From the NCBI GenBank assembly GCA_024304985.1, contig JAMWZC010000001.1:124001-188000 (forward strand): a stretch of 64,000 bases of DNA, given 5' to 3'. Shown piece after piece: positions 42,713-51,948 of the stretch. Both the position numbers and the translations under genes were made by a program. Each line of letters starts with the position of its first letter. Positions within the stretch are counted from its first letter, which is position 1. The DNA is from Paracoccaceae bacterium. GTDB lineage: Bacteria; Pseudomonadota; Alphaproteobacteria; Rhodobacterales; Rhodobacteraceae. The notes under the pieces were generated by a model. The model did not search any database and had not been told where the DNA came from. It worked only from the letters and a program-made list of their open reading frames with translations.

Positions 42713-43216
42713 CTATCCGCTCATTCTCGGGGTTTCCGACAAAGCCATGTTAAGGGTGGCCCTGCCCCTGCTGACGCGGCTTTTGATCGTGCCCACCGTG
42801 CAATGGCAGGCATTGGCCGCCTCAAGTTGGGAATATCCGTAGACCCCCATCAGCACCACGGGGCGGCGCTGGACATAGGGCAGTTGCCCTGTTGCGGCGA
42901 TAAGTTCCTTCAGCGAGATCACATCCTCCTGCCGGGCTTCCTCGCACAGTCTGGAAGAGTATGAGCCATCGACATCCTCGACTTCGCGACGATGTTTTCT
43001 GAGGTCAGAGAAAAACGTGTTGCGCAGGATCGTGAACAACCAGGCGCGCAGGTTGCTTCCTTGCCGGAAGCTGTCCCGACTGGCCCAGGCTTTCAGCAAT
43101 GTATCCTGCACCAGATCTTCGGCACGGTGCGGACTGGAGGTCAGACTCAGCGCACGCCGTCGCAGGGAAGGCGTGTGCTGCGGCAGAAGGATATGAAACG
43201 GATGTTGGCCGTGCAT
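42713..43216 (-). CDS. EcfG-like RNA polymerase sigma factor
   Basis: A 167-residue ECF sigma factor. Region 2 reads LTSSPHRAEDLVQDTLLKAW and LRAWLFTILRNTFFSDLRKH, followed by RREVEDVDG. Region 4 is YGYSQLEAANACHCTVGTIKSRVSR. The NLRAWLFTILRN-x-F...REVED and C-x-VGTIKSRV blocks are marks of the EcfG (RpoE2) group that directs the general stress response in alphaproteobacteria. No nepR or phyR is adjacent, so it may be a secondary EcfG copy. The ATG at 43216 (MHGQHPFHIL) fits the family length. Promoters of the type it should read occur in this window. Confidence 0.82.
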   Translation of the reverse strand: MHGQHPFHILLPQHTPSLRRRALSLTSSPHRAEDLVQDTLLKAWASRDSFRQGSNLRAWLFTILRNTFFSDLRKHRREVEDVDGSYSSRLCEEARQEDVISLKELIAATGQLPYVQRRPVVLMGVYGYSQLEAANACHCTVGTIKSRVSRGRATLNMALSETPRMSG

Positions 43217-43374
43217 GTTTTGCGTCTCGCTTTCGGGTTGGAACCATCGGGAAACGGGTCGGTCGCGTATCGCAGCGTCCTTGACCTGTCGCGGGAGCAG
43301 TTTGAATTTTCGCGCGGACGAACCGGCAAAGCGGACGCAGGGGGCCAAAGACACCCCCTGCGCCCTGTTGTGGC

Positions 43375-43866
43375 TTACCCGGCGGCGGCCGCATTCAGCC
43401 GCTGTTCCGCCAGCTTGGACAGGGCCTTGTCCGCCCCATATTCCTGATCCAGCGTCGATTTCAGCAAAGCCGCAGCCTCGAGAAGGCCAAGCTGCTTGGC
43501 CCAGGCCACCAATGTGCCGTAGCGGGCGATTTCATAATGCTCGACCGCCTGAGCCAAGGAAATCAGCGCCGCATCCATGGTTTCGGGATCACTGATCTCG
43601 GCCATCAGCCCTTCGGCCTCCTCGATCAGACCGACCATCGCGTCGCATTTGGCACCGCGGGCGGGTTTGCCAAGGATCTCGAACACCTCCTCCAGACGGA
43701 CGACATGATCCTCGGTTTCGTCCCGGTGCGACAGCAGCGCCGTCTTCAGCTTCTGATCCGTGGCCTTGCGCTCCATCTTTGGCAGCGCCTTGAGGATCTT
43801 GCGCTCGGCATAAAGCACATCCTTGAGAGTGTGCAGGAACAGGTCGTCCAGAGTTTCGATTGTCAT
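43375..43866 (-). CDS. YciE/YciF ferritin-like (DUF892) stress protein
   Basis: A 163-residue four-helix ferritin-like protein. It begins TLDDLFLHTLKDVLYAERKI (typical YciF, with an E ligand). It contains HRDETEDHVVRLEEVFEILG with metal-binding E and H, and AVEHYEIARYGTLVAWAKQL with a second E-x-x-H set. The family is induced by osmotic and oxidative stress, and its di-metal centre probably handles iron or peroxides. It lies upstream of the sigma factor gene on the same strand. Confidence 0.9.
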   Translation of the reverse strand: MTIETLDDLFLHTLKDVLYAERKILKALPKMERKATDQKLKTALLSHRDETEDHVVRLEEVFEILGKPARGAKCDAMVGLIEEAEGLMAEISDPETMDAALISLAQAVEHYEIARYGTLVAWAKQLGLLEAAALLKSTLDQEYGADKALSKLAEQRLNAAAAG

Positions 43867-43965
43867 GATAAGTTTCCTTTTTCGGATCTGGGACCGCTCC
43901 GGGGCAGGATCGCCCCGGAACGTCGGATGAACAGCGTGGTGTCGTCTGCGCCACGCGGCGCGGGA

Positions 43966-44190
43966 TCAGCCGTTCTGCGGGTTGATCGCGCCAGCCGCCA
44001 TCAATTGGACGCAATCCAGCGGACCGATGGCATACATGGCGTCGTCGATGTCCGGCTGGAAAAGCCGTCGGGTCCGCTTCACTTTGTCCTTGAGCTGCGA
44101 AGCCTTGTTTGATGTGCGGACCAGACGGTCGGCCTGAACGGCATCACCCAGCAGACGGATGAAAATCTCTGACTGGCTTTCATGAGGCAT
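43966..44190 (-). CDS. Small conserved hypothetical protein
   Basis: A 74-residue soluble protein, MPHESQSEIFIRLLGDAVQA at the start, then a basic stretch (KDKVKRTRRLFQPDIDDAMY). AGGAG lies 8 bases before the ATG. It is upstream of the YciF-type gene in the same direction, probably in the same stress operon. The function is unknown. Confidence 0.65.
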   Translation of the reverse strand: MPHESQSEIFIRLLGDAVQADRLVRTSNKASQLKDKVKRTRRLFQPDIDDAMYAIGPLDCVQLMAAGAINPQNG

Positions 44191-44244
44191 GGGAACATCT
44201 CCTTTTGTCCTGGAATTGTGCAGCAGTCTGACATCCGAGAATTG

Positions 44245-44316
44245 TCAGAGCAGAAGCGCGATGATCAGGATGACGAGGATCGGTGCGCCAAGAAGCCAGG
44301 CAATCAATGCGGGCAT
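44245..44316 (-). CDS. 23-residue hydrophobic microprotein
   Basis: ATG at 44316, TGA at 44245. The product begins MPALIAWLLGAPILVILI and is almost wholly hydrophobic, a single membrane helix. GGAAAGGAAAG upstream provides a ribosome site at proper distance. It lies between the larger membrane gene (44362) and the 74-residue gene in the same direction, so it can be co-transcribed with both. Confidence 0.6.
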   Translation of the reverse strand: MPALIAWLLGAPILVILIIALLL

Positions 44317-44361
44317 GGGTCTTTCCTTTCCGTTTGGAAGTTGGGTCCGGGGCGTGGCGCG

Positions 44362-45261
44362 TCAGCGCCGCGCGGTGAAGATGTCGAAGCCCAGACCTTG
44401 GTCACGGTGATGCCCGCCTGCGGCCGCCGCGAAGAAGGCGGCTACGGCGCCGATCAACAAGGTGGCGGCGGCGATGAAGCCAAAGATCACACCAGCCACG
44501 CGGGCCTTCTCGGCAACCTCACGCGCGGCGGCGCGGGCCGCGTCAATCTCGGCAATGGTTTCATCGACACGGGCGCGGGCTTCGTCCTGACCAAGATCGC
44601 TGTTGGCCGCGACGACCTGCGCCATATAGGTGCGGTCACGATCGACCATCTCGCCCGTCGTCAGGCTGCGGGTGATGATCGTCGCCACTTCTTGCTGCAC
44701 AGCGGGTGCGACACTGATCGCGTCGGCCCCCTCGCCCGTCGTGGCACCGGCGTCACCGCGCAGCATCACATTGGCAAAGTAGTCAGACGAAACCGCGTCG
44801 CCTGCCAGTTCGGTGACCGTGTCCGCAGCGGACACACCGGCGCTGATGAAACCACCCGCACCGAACGCCGCCAGAACCGTTCCGACCATCGCGCCAGTGG
44901 CCCAGACCAGCAGACCGTGCATGCCGTCGCGGGCCTCGACTTCATGGGGTGTGGCGTCACCGGCCCTGCGGCGCAGCCGGCCGCACAAGTAACCTCCAGC
45001 GCCGAAACCGACGACCATCACCCAGGCCAGCCAGATCCCCGCCGCGATGACAAGCCAGGCCGCGGACACTCCCTCACCGCGAAATGGCGAGGCCAGGGAC
45101 AATCCCAGACTGGCGCCAAAGCTGACCAGCAGGAAAGAGATCGCAAGTGCGAAGATGCCACCTGCAAGAATGGCCGCCCAATCCACATAGGAACTTTCTG
45201 CAGTTTCAGCAGAGGACGTTGTCCCGGTGATGTGCCGGGATGGTGCATTTTCAGAAATCAT
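44362..45261 (-). CDS. Multi-pass membrane protein, PhnA-like annotated group
   Basis: A 299-residue membrane protein. Helices occur near WAAILAGGIFALAISFLLVS, LVIAAGIWLAWVMVVGFGAG, GLLVWATGAMVGTVLAAFGA and, after a long acidic helical loop (about residues 150-265), VAGVIFGFIAAATLLIGAVA. Proteins of this layout with YVDWAAILAGG at the start are common in alphaproteobacteria and of unknown function. The ATG at 45261 is chosen since GAGGAA lies 7 bases upstream. It follows the 24-residue microprotein by 29 bases. Confidence 0.7.
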   Translation of the reverse strand: MISENAPSRHITGTTSSAETAESSYVDWAAILAGGIFALAISFLLVSFGASLGLSLASPFRGEGVSAAWLVIAAGIWLAWVMVVGFGAGGYLCGRLRRRAGDATPHEVEARDGMHGLLVWATGAMVGTVLAAFGAGGFISAGVSAADTVTELAGDAVSSDYFANVMLRGDAGATTGEGADAISVAPAVQQEVATIITRSLTTGEMVDRDRTYMAQVVAANSDLGQDEARARVDETIAEIDAARAAAREVAEKARVAGVIFGFIAAATLLIGAVAAFFAAAAGGHHRDQGLGFDIFTARR

Positions 45262-45290
45262 GGTGGTATTCCTCATTCTTGGACGCGAAA

Positions 45291-45365
45291 TCAACGCAAG
45301 CCGACAAGGCTCAGCAGAGCGAGCACGATGACGATGGCACCGACGATGTAGACGATCTGGTTCAT
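45291..45365 (-). CDS. 24-residue single-helix membrane protein (paralogue)
   Basis: ATG at 45365, TGA at 45291. The product starts MNQIVYIVGAIVIVLALL and ends with GLR. It is the same length and pattern as the gene at 24391-24465: MN-x-I-x-YIVG, a V/I/L helix, and G-x-R at the end. It is probably co-transcribed with the membrane protein at 44362-45261. Confidence 0.7.
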   Translation of the reverse strand: MNQIVYIVGAIVIVLALLSLVGLR

Positions 45366-45737
45366 GGGTCTGTCCTTCCGACATTGGGGCTGGCTCGAAC
45401 CGGATCAGGAACGTGTTGTCGCAAGATCCTGTCACCGGACCAGCCAGCCCTTTGGCGCGCCCCTCAAAGGCATCGCTTCATGACATCAGATTAGGTTTCC
45501 GCGATCGGGGTGCGTAGCGTCGGAATCTACTCATGCGCAACTTCACGCCACCGTCTCACCGTGACACTGCGGGCACCACCTGTGCAGGCGCGCGGATCAA
45601 TTGCTGTATCGGATGGATCCAAACCCTGCTAAGCGTGTTTCTGTAAGACAATGAATTCCGATCAGCGTGTTCTGGCTGCCTCGTGATGCAAAAGATCACA
45701 CGTTAACCGCAGCACTCAGCCCCGGTTGGAGACGAAA
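45366..45737. other. Divergent intergenic region
   Basis: These 372 bases between the leftward microprotein operon and the rightward CheB-CheR-kinase gene hold no gene that I can support. They must contain the promoters of both units. I see no strong palindrome or terminator in them. Confidence 0.4.
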
Positions 45738-48700
45738 ATGTCGGACACCTCGCCACGCAGTCGTATACCCGTCATCGCCATCGGCGCCTCTGCAGGCGGG
45801 CTTGAGGCGACCCGTGCGCTGGTCAACGGTTTTCCCGCCGACATGCACGCCGCGTTCATCCTGATCATGCATCTTGATCCCTCGCATGACAGCATGGTGG
45901 TTGACCTTCTGTCGCGCCAGACACGGCTCAAGGTCATGCTCGCGACCGAGGGCATGATGCTGAAACCCGGCGTTCTGCATGTCATTCCACCGGGCGTCTT
46001 CATGACCGTCACCAATGGAGCGATCCACCTCCGTCAGCCTGAGACCGGTCAATCCGTGCGACTGCCTTTCGATCTGCTGCTGCAATCCCTGGCCAAGGAT
46101 GTGGGCGCAGGTTCGGCTTGCATCGTTCTGTCCGGCACAGGCACGGATGGCACCAAGGGCATTGCCGACATCCATTCCGCGGGCGGACTTGTCATCGCGC
46201 AGGATCCGTCCGAGGCGGGCTATTCCGGCATGCCGGAAAGCGCCATCAAGACGGGTTTCGTCTCACAGACGCTGCGCACGGATCAGATGGTCGCCGCCAT
46301 TGAAGGCTTCGTCGGCACTTTCAGCCATGACAAGGACGAGACGACCGAGACAACGCAACCGGACCAGAACGCCGCGTCGTCCGGCAATGCAGCCGACAAG
46401 ACAAGCTGTGACGACCTGCTGGCCTTTCTGGGCAAACATCTGGCCCATGACATTTCACTCTACAAGCGGGGGACACTGGAGCGGCGCATCGCGCGGCGCA
46501 TGGCGCTTGCCGGACTTGGCGTCAACCAGATGGACCGCTACCTTGCCATGCTCAAGGAAAATCCCGAGGAACTTTCCCTGCTGTCAGCGGATCTTCTGAT
46601 CCATGTCACCAGTTTCTTCCGTGATCCCGCGGTGTTTGACCATCTGGCCACCACCGCCCTGCCGGATCTTCTGGCCAATCTGGCGCCGGATCGTCCCCTG
46701 CGGGTCTGGGTCGCAGGATGCAGCACAGGCGAAGAGGCCTATTCTCTTGCTATCACCTGTATCGAAGCGGCCGAGGCAGCAGGGTCCACCACCCGCGTGC
46801 AGATCCTTGCCTCGGACATAGATCCCGAAGCCATCGCGACCGCACGGGCCGGGTTCTATCCCAAGGACATCGAAACCTCGGTTTCGCCCGAGCGCCTTGA
46901 GCGTTTTTTCGTGGCCGAGGACGGGGGATGGAGAGTGACCTCTGCCTTGCGCGACATGATCGTCTTCACGGTCGCAGACCTGCTGTCGGACCCGCCCTTT
47001 TCCAAGATCGACCTCGTCTCCTGCCGCAACGTCCTGATCTATCTGGGACCCGAGGCGCAACGGCGGGTGATCGCGCAATGCTGCTTTGCCCTGCGGCAAA
47101 ACGGTCTGTTGCTGCTGGGCACCGCCGAGATGCCCGGTGCGGGCGACGGATGTTTCACCGATCAGGACAAGCAGGCGCGCATCTGGCGTCGTGTCGGTCA
47201 CAACAATCCCGGTGATCTGCATTTCGCCATCGGCAAACGCGAAGAGGACGCCGCGTCCACAAACACCCAGCCCTCGCTGCGCCGCAACGCGCTGGCAGAC
47301 CTGTGCCGCCGCATTGTGCTGGAGAACTATGCACCCGCCGCGGTTCTGTTGAACACGCGGCTTGAATGCCTCTACTTCCTTGGACCGACGGAAAAATACC
47401 TCAAGATCACACAAGGACACCCGGATGGCGGCGTCCTGGGTATGCTGCCCAAGGTCCTGCGGGCAAGGTTCAGGGCGGCAGCAGCATCCTGCACACCGTC
47501 CAACCCGCGCGTGACCGTGTCGGGTGGCCGCATCCAAAGCGTCACCGACTTCGACATGGATCTCCACAGCGTCAAGGCGGGCACCGAACAGTTGCTGCTG
47601 GTCTGCTTTATCAACACAACCCGTGCCACCAGCGGCGATCACGCAAGCACCACCGGTCGCCCCTCTGGCAAGGAGGTGCAGACACGGGACCTTGAATCCG
47701 AACTGGAAGCGACCCGAAGCGATCTGTCCGACGCCCTGCATGATCTGGAGCAAGAGGTCGAGGCTCATGCCGCAGATGCGGCCGAGGCCCTGTCCGTCAA
47801 TGAGGAATTCCAATCCACGAACGAGGAACTGCTGGCCTCGAAGGAAGAACTGCAATCGCTGAACGAGGAACTGACCGCGCTGAACAGCCAGTTGCAGGAA
47901 ACACTCGAACGGCACCGCACCACGGCGAATGACCTTCAGAACGTGCTCTACAGCACTGATGTCGCCACCCTGTTTCTTGACCGGGATCTGAACATCCGGT
48001 TCTTTACACCTGCGGCCCGCTCCATCTTTCGGGTCATCTCGACGGATATCGGCCGCCCTCTGGCGGACCTTGCCGCCGTCGCGAAGGACGACGATCTGGA
48101 CACGGACGCCAGACATGTCCTTGAAACCTCCGAACCCATCGAACGGGAAACGGTCGATGACAGCGGACAATGGTTCCTGCGTCGCATTCAACCCTATCGC
48201 ACCGAAGGGGAAAAGGTCGAGGGTGTGGTCATCACCTATCTCGACATCACCGAGCGCAAACGCACCAACGCGGCCCTTGTGACGGCGATGGCCAAGGCCG
48301 AACGCGCAACCAAGGCGAAGTCGCGTTTTCTGGCCTCAGCCAGTCATGATCTGCGCCAGCCTCTGCAATCCATGGCGCTCTTGCATCAGCTTCTGGGTGG
48401 ACAGAAACGCTCGACCGAAGGGGCCAAACTGGCCGCCCTTCTGGATCAGACCCTGCAGTCGATGACCGAGATGCTGGACTCCATGCTGGATGTAAACCGG
48501 ATCGAATCCGGCATCGTGCGCCCCAATATGCGACCGATGGCGATCGCGCCGCTGATGCAGCGGCTTGCCGAAGAATTCCGGCCTCAATGCGGGGTCAAGG
48601 GGCTGAAACTGCGCGCGGTGCCCTGCAAGGCATGGGTGCAGACGGACCCGCAGCTTCTGGAACAGATCCTGCGCAATCTGCTGTCCAATGCGCTGAAATA

Positions 48701-50060
48701 TACGCCCAAGGGCGGTATCCTGATGGGATGCCGGCGCCGTGGTGGCGTGCTGACCATTCTGGTCTGCGACAGCGGCATCGGCGTTGCGGAAACCGAAAGC
48801 TCGGCCATCTTCGAGGCCTATCATCAGGCGGACAAGGGCTCGGCACTGGCGGGGCAAGGTCTGGGGCTTGGTCTGTCCATCGTTCAGCGCCTTGCGCATC
48901 TGATGAATTATCCGCTGTCCGTCCGGTCCACTCCGGGCAAGGGGTCGGCCTTCATGATCACGCTTCCCGTGGTCGAACCCCTCTCGGATGCCGAACAGGC
49001 GACACAGACCGTTCCTGTCCCGCCCGCCTCGACGCATCAGACCGGCACGATCCTTCTGGTCGAGGATGAGGAACCGCTTCGGGATCTGATGACCAAGGTC
49101 CTTGTCAAGGAAGGCCATGACGTCATCGCAATGGCCAATGCACAGGAAGCCTTGGCCTGGGCCAGCGAGGATGTGGACAGCCCCGATCTTTTGCTGACGG
49201 ATTTCGACCTGCATGGCGGCACGACGGGCCTGCAATTGGCGCAGGATCTGCCGGATGTTCTGGGCGAGACGGTGCCGACCATCATCCTGACAGGCGACAT
49301 CACCAAAGCCACGTTGAAAGGCATTGCCAGTTCACCCTACCATCACGTGATGAAACCGGTCATGCCCGAGGTGCTTTTGGCCATGATCTCGGACCTGCTG
49401 CAAAACACGCGCTCTGCAAGGCCCGGAACCACCCGCAGCTTGCAGGCCACCGGCTTGACCGTTCACGTCGTGGATGACGACCCGATGATCCGCGAAACGC
49501 TGCGACGCCTGTTCGAGGCCGAAGGCTGGAAGGTTGTCAGCTATACATCGGCCGAGGATTTTCTGTCGAAACCCCGACCCGAGGGCGATGCCTGCCTTCT
49601 GGTCGACAACCTGCTGCCCGACATGGACGGGATCTCGTTGATCAGCCTGTTGCGGAGCCAGAAATCGACGCTGCCGGTCGTCATGCTGACCGGCCACGGT
49701 GACGCCGCGGTTGCCACGGCCGCGCTCAAGGCCGGAGCATCCGACCTGATCGAGAAGCCAGCCAGCGCCGCCGACCTGCTGTCCAGCGTGCGCCATGCCA
49801 TCGACCTCGCCCAGAATGACGAGGCCAAGACCCAGTCCCACAAGGTCGCGCGCAAGCCCTTCGCGCAGCTCACCGCCCGCGAGCGCGAAGTTCTGACGCT
49901 TGTGCTGGCGGGACATCCCAACAAGATCATCGCCAATGAACTCGGGATCAACCAACGCACGGTCGAGAACCACCGCGCGGCGGTCATGCGCAAGACCGGG
50001 GCCGGATCGCTTCCCGCGCTGGTCCGTCTGGCACTGGCCGCCAACATCCAAAGCGCCTGA
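45738..50060 (+). CDS. CheB-CheR-PAS-histidine kinase-receiver-FixJ fusion protein
   Basis: A 1440-residue cytoplasmic signalling protein with no membrane helix. Domains in order are: CheB methylesterase (about 8-190; SAGG nucleophile near 17, HLDPSHD near 45, GTGTDG near 134); CheR methyltransferase (about 225-490; AGCSTGEEAYSLA near 325); coiled coil (about 650-740); PAS (about 745-860); HisKA with SASHDLRQPLQ (His near 870) and an ATPase with GQGLGLGLS near 1040; receiver 1 (LLVEDEEP, phospho-Asp in LTDFDLHGG near 1152); receiver 2 (VVDDDPMIRE, Asp in LLVDNLLPDMDG near 1287); and a FixJ/LuxR helix-turn-helix (LTAREREVLTLVLAGH, TVENHRAAVMRKTG). The ATG at 45738 has GGAG 6 bases before it. 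CheB and CheR catalytic motifs look intact although no chemoreceptor is nearby. Confidence 0.9.
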   Translation: MSDTSPRSRIPVIAIGASAGGLEATRALVNGFPADMHAAFILIMHLDPSHDSMVVDLLSRQTRLKVMLATEGMMLKPGVLHVIPPGVFMTVTNGAIHLRQPETGQSVRLPFDLLLQSLAKDVGAGSACIVLSGTGTDGTKGIADIHSAGGLVIAQDPSEAGYSGMPESAIKTGFVSQTLRTDQMVAAIEGFVGTFSHDKDETTETTQPDQNAASSGNAADKTSCDDLLAFLGKHLAHDISLYKRGTLERRIARRMALAGLGVNQMDRYLAMLKENPEELSLLSADLLIHVTSFFRDPAVFDHLATTALPDLLANLAPDRPLRVWVAGCSTGEEAYSLAITCIEAAEAAGSTTRVQILASDIDPEAIATARAGFYPKDIETSVSPERLERFFVAEDGGWRVTSALRDMIVFTVADLLSDPPFSKIDLVSCRNVLIYLGPEAQRRVIAQCCFALRQNGLLLLGTAEMPGAGDGCFTDQDKQARIWRRVGHNNPGDLHFAIGKREEDAASTNTQPSLRRNALADLCRRIVLENYAPAAVLLNTRLECLYFLGPTEKYLKITQGHPDGGVLGMLPKVLRARFRAAAASCTPSNPRVTVSGGRIQSVTDFDMDLHSVKAGTEQLLLVCFINTTRATSGDHASTTGRPSGKEVQTRDLESELEATRSDLSDALHDLEQEVEAHAADAAEALSVNEEFQSTNEELLASKEELQSLNEELTALNSQLQETLERHRTTANDLQNVLYSTDVATLFLDRDLNIRFFTPAARSIFRVISTDIGRPLADLAAVAKDDDLDTDARHVLETSEPIERETVDDSGQWFLRRIQPYRTEGEKVEGVVITYLDITERKRTNAALVTAMAKAERATKAKSRFLASASHDLRQPLQSMALLHQLLGGQKRSTEGAKLAALLDQTLQSMTEMLDSMLDVNRIESGIVRPNMRPMAIAPLMQRLAEEFRPQCGVKGLKLRAVPCKAWVQTDPQLLEQILRNLLSNALKYTPKGGILMGCRRRGGVLTILVCDSGIGVAETESSAIFEAYHQADKGSALAGQGLGLGLSIVQRLAHLMNYPLSVRSTPGKGSAFMITLPVVEPLSDAEQATQTVPVPPASTHQTGTILLVEDEEPLRDLMTKVLVKEGHDVIAMANAQEALAWASEDVDSPDLLLTDFDLHGGTTGLQLAQDLPDVLGETVPTIILTGDITKATLKGIASSPYHHVMKPVMPEVLLAMISDLLQNTRSARPGTTRSLQATGLTVHVVDDDPMIRETLRRLFEAEGWKVVSYTSAEDFLSKPRPEGDACLLVDNLLPDMDGISLISLLRSQKSTLPVVMLTGHGDAAVATAALKAGASDLIEKPASAADLLSSVRHAIDLAQNDEAKTQSHKVARKPFAQLTAREREVLTLVLAGHPNKIIANELGINQRTVENHRAAVMRKTGAGSLPALVRLALAANIQSA

Positions 50061-50112
50061 AGGCCCGCCCGTCAACGCTACCGACAGATCACCGCGCAGG
50101 GCCAGTCCGACA

Positions 50113-50137
50113 GGAACGATGCGGGATGACTTGCGTT
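50113..50137 (+). promoter_or_regulatory. EcfG-type promoter of the PRC-barrel gene
   Basis: GGAAC (50113-50117), 18 bases, TT (50136-50137); the -10 reads CGTT. This is a full match to the GGAAC-N16-CGTT form of general-stress promoters in alphaproteobacteria. It lies 143 bases before the ATG at 50280. The leader between carries a CCGATG-G-CATCGG palindrome (50200-50212) flanked by two CCTGGCAGGGG repeats (50181-50191 and 50224-50234). Confidence 0.6.
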
Positions 50138-50279
50138 GTTTTCATGTGACCGGGATCGTTTCGGACGTCCCGCCCTGCGCCCTGGCAGGGGTGGCGGGAC
50201 CGATGGCATCGGACCGGTCACACCCTGGCAGGGGGACCCTGCGACCAGCCATCCCGTGACCCGGGACAAAGGACATCAC

Positions 50280-50639
50280 ATGACACATGACACATACAAC
50301 CATCCCGCAGCCGCGGGTGGCGGCGCCTACGGTTTCGTCCGCAACGGATATGACCGCGCATTGCCGCATGACCTGACAACGGCGGATGTCGAAAGCGCCA
50401 CTGTCTATGGCCGCGACGACGAAACCATCGGCACCATCAGCGCGCTGAAGGTCGGCACCGATGGCAAGATCACCGATGCGGTGATCGACGTCGGCGGTTT
50501 CCTCGGCATGGGCGCACATGCGGTCCAGATGCCGTTCAGCGACCTGACTTTTCTGCGTGAAACCAACGGGACGGATCTGCGCGTCCATCTGGACACGACA
50601 AAGGACAGGCTCAAGGCGATGCCCCACCACGCGGGCTGA
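50280..50639 (+). CDS. PRC-barrel domain protein
   Basis: A 119-residue protein. One PRC-barrel domain (about 45-115) shows SATVYGRDDETIGTISALKV, ITDAVIDVGGFLGMGAHAVQ and DLRVHLDTTKDRLKAMP. PRC barrels of this type, with DVGGFLG-x-G, are common in alphaproteobacterial envelope or stress proteins and bind unknown partners. There is no signal peptide. The neighbouring - strand gene has two copies of the same domain with a signal peptide. Confidence 0.82.
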   Translation: MTHDTYNHPAAAGGGAYGFVRNGYDRALPHDLTTADVESATVYGRDDETIGTISALKVGTDGKITDAVIDVGGFLGMGAHAVQMPFSDLTFLRETNGTDLRVHLDTTKDRLKAMPHHAG

Positions 50640-50728
50640 TCCTGTGCCGGACAGGGCGCGCCGCCTTGTCCCTGACGTTGGCAGAGGCCCGCTGGCCCAC
50701 CCGGCAGGGCCATTGCACGACACAACGA

Positions 50729-50766
50729 AACAGGCCGCACACCCATGGTGTGCGGCCTGTTCTTTC
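50729..50766 (+). terminator. Strong rho-independent terminator
   Basis: AACAGGCCGCACACC (50729-50743), loop CAT, then GGTGTGCGGCCTGTT (50747-50761) and CTTTC. The 15 bp stem is perfect. It ends the PRC-barrel transcript and, being symmetrical, may also stop the convergent one ending at 50838. Confidence 0.85.
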
Positions 50767-50837
50767 TGGCATTTGTCCCGATCATCACGCGGGATGACCG
50801 GAACAGTCACGCCGGACCACGGCGCGATCAGGTCGCG

Positions 50838-51764
50838 TTACTTGGCCGCTTCATATTGCGGCAACGCCTGAATTTCCTTCTTGGTGGCATTGACATAGAC
50901 GCGCACATCCGTGTCCCCTTCATTCGTCAGAACGGTCAGTTCGTCAAACCCAAGCGCCGCCTGACTGGCACCCAGCCCAAGAAAGCCTCCGAAATCAATG
51001 ATGACGGCGGTGATCTTCCCGGCATCATCGACGATCATGTCCTCGACCGTGCCAACATCCTGCTCATCCGGGCTGTAGACTGTCTTTCCCGTCAGCATCT
51101 CGGTTGAAACCTGCGTCATTTCCACGCGATTGTAACCGTCACGCGCCATATCGGGGGCTGTGAAGCGGGTCCGCTCCTCGGCATCGGTCTTGGTCTGCGC
51201 CGTGTCGCCGCTGCCGGTCGCGGCGGGTGCCGCTTGCGTATCGCCGCCGGTCACCGCCGCTTGACGATCGAAGGCAGGCGACTGCTTGAGCGTTTCCGCA
51301 CCGGTATTGACGACGACATACATCTCCGCCTGATCGTCCGCATCATGTGCAAAGGTGACCTGATCCATCGTCACGGCCACGTCCTGATCACCCATCCCAA
51401 GGAATCCGCCGATACCGATGACAATGGCCCGGACCTCGCCTTCGCTGGTCAGGATGATCTCGTTGATCTCGCCGATATTGTCCATTTCCTCCAGATCGGC
51501 GGATTTCATCATCATCATGGTTCCATCAGCGGCGGCAGGGGCGTCGGCGTCCCCCGGCGTGCGGCGGGCATAGACCTGCTCACCGATCAGTTCCGATACA
51601 TAAAGGTCCGAGTCGCCGCGCGCCGCCAGAAAGCCGGACATCTCGGTCTCGGTCTGCGCCGAGGTCGTTGCGTCGGTCGCTGCAGGTGTGGCGGTCTGCG
51701 CAGAAAGCAGGGTCGGCAATCCCAGCGCCAGCACGAGTGCGGTGGTTGAAAGCAGCTTGTTCAT
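50838..51764 (-). CDS. Exported protein with two PRC-barrel domains
   Basis: A 308-residue protein with signal peptide (LLSTTALVLALGLPTLLSAQ, cleavage about residue 24). Two PRC-barrel domains follow: SADLEEMDNIGEINEIILTS with GIGGFLGMGDQDVA, and KTVYSPDEQDVGTVEDMIVD with DFGGFLGLGASQAA. A low-complexity Thr/Ala linker joins them. GGAGG lies 8 bases before the ATG. A GGAAC-N18-TT promoter motif is 85 bases upstream. It is likely periplasmic and stress-related. Confidence 0.85.
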   Translation of the reverse strand: MNKLLSTTALVLALGLPTLLSAQTATPAATDATTSAQTETEMSGFLAARGDSDLYVSELIGEQVYARRTPGDADAPAAADGTMMMMKSADLEEMDNIGEINEIILTSEGEVRAIVIGIGGFLGMGDQDVAVTMDQVTFAHDADDQAEMYVVVNTGAETLKQSPAFDRQAAVTGGDTQAAPAATGSGDTAQTKTDAEERTRFTAPDMARDGYNRVEMTQVSTEMLTGKTVYSPDEQDVGTVEDMIVDDAGKITAVIIDFGGFLGLGASQAALGFDELTVLTNEGDTDVRVYVNATKKEIQALPQYEAAK

Positions 51765-51829
51765 GGTAAAATCCTCCAGGGTTGAGGGGCTTCTCGACAT
51801 CCGATCGCCTGCTCACCCAGTCCAAGTGA

Positions 51830-51854
51830 AACAGCCGACCGCGCTATTCGTTCC
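51830..51854 (-). promoter_or_regulatory. EcfG-type promoter of the double PRC-barrel gene
   Basis: Read on the - strand, GGAAC (51854-51850), 18 bases, TT (51831-51830); the -10 reads TGTT. It lies 66-90 bases before the start codon at 51764. Confidence 0.5.
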
Positions 51855-51948
51855 GGTTTTCCTTGGTGAACCGCACGCCGACGTCCGGCGATTCCGGGGC
51901 CTGAATGGACGCACTCCGCCACCGCTGCGTGATTGTCCCTCACTCAAG

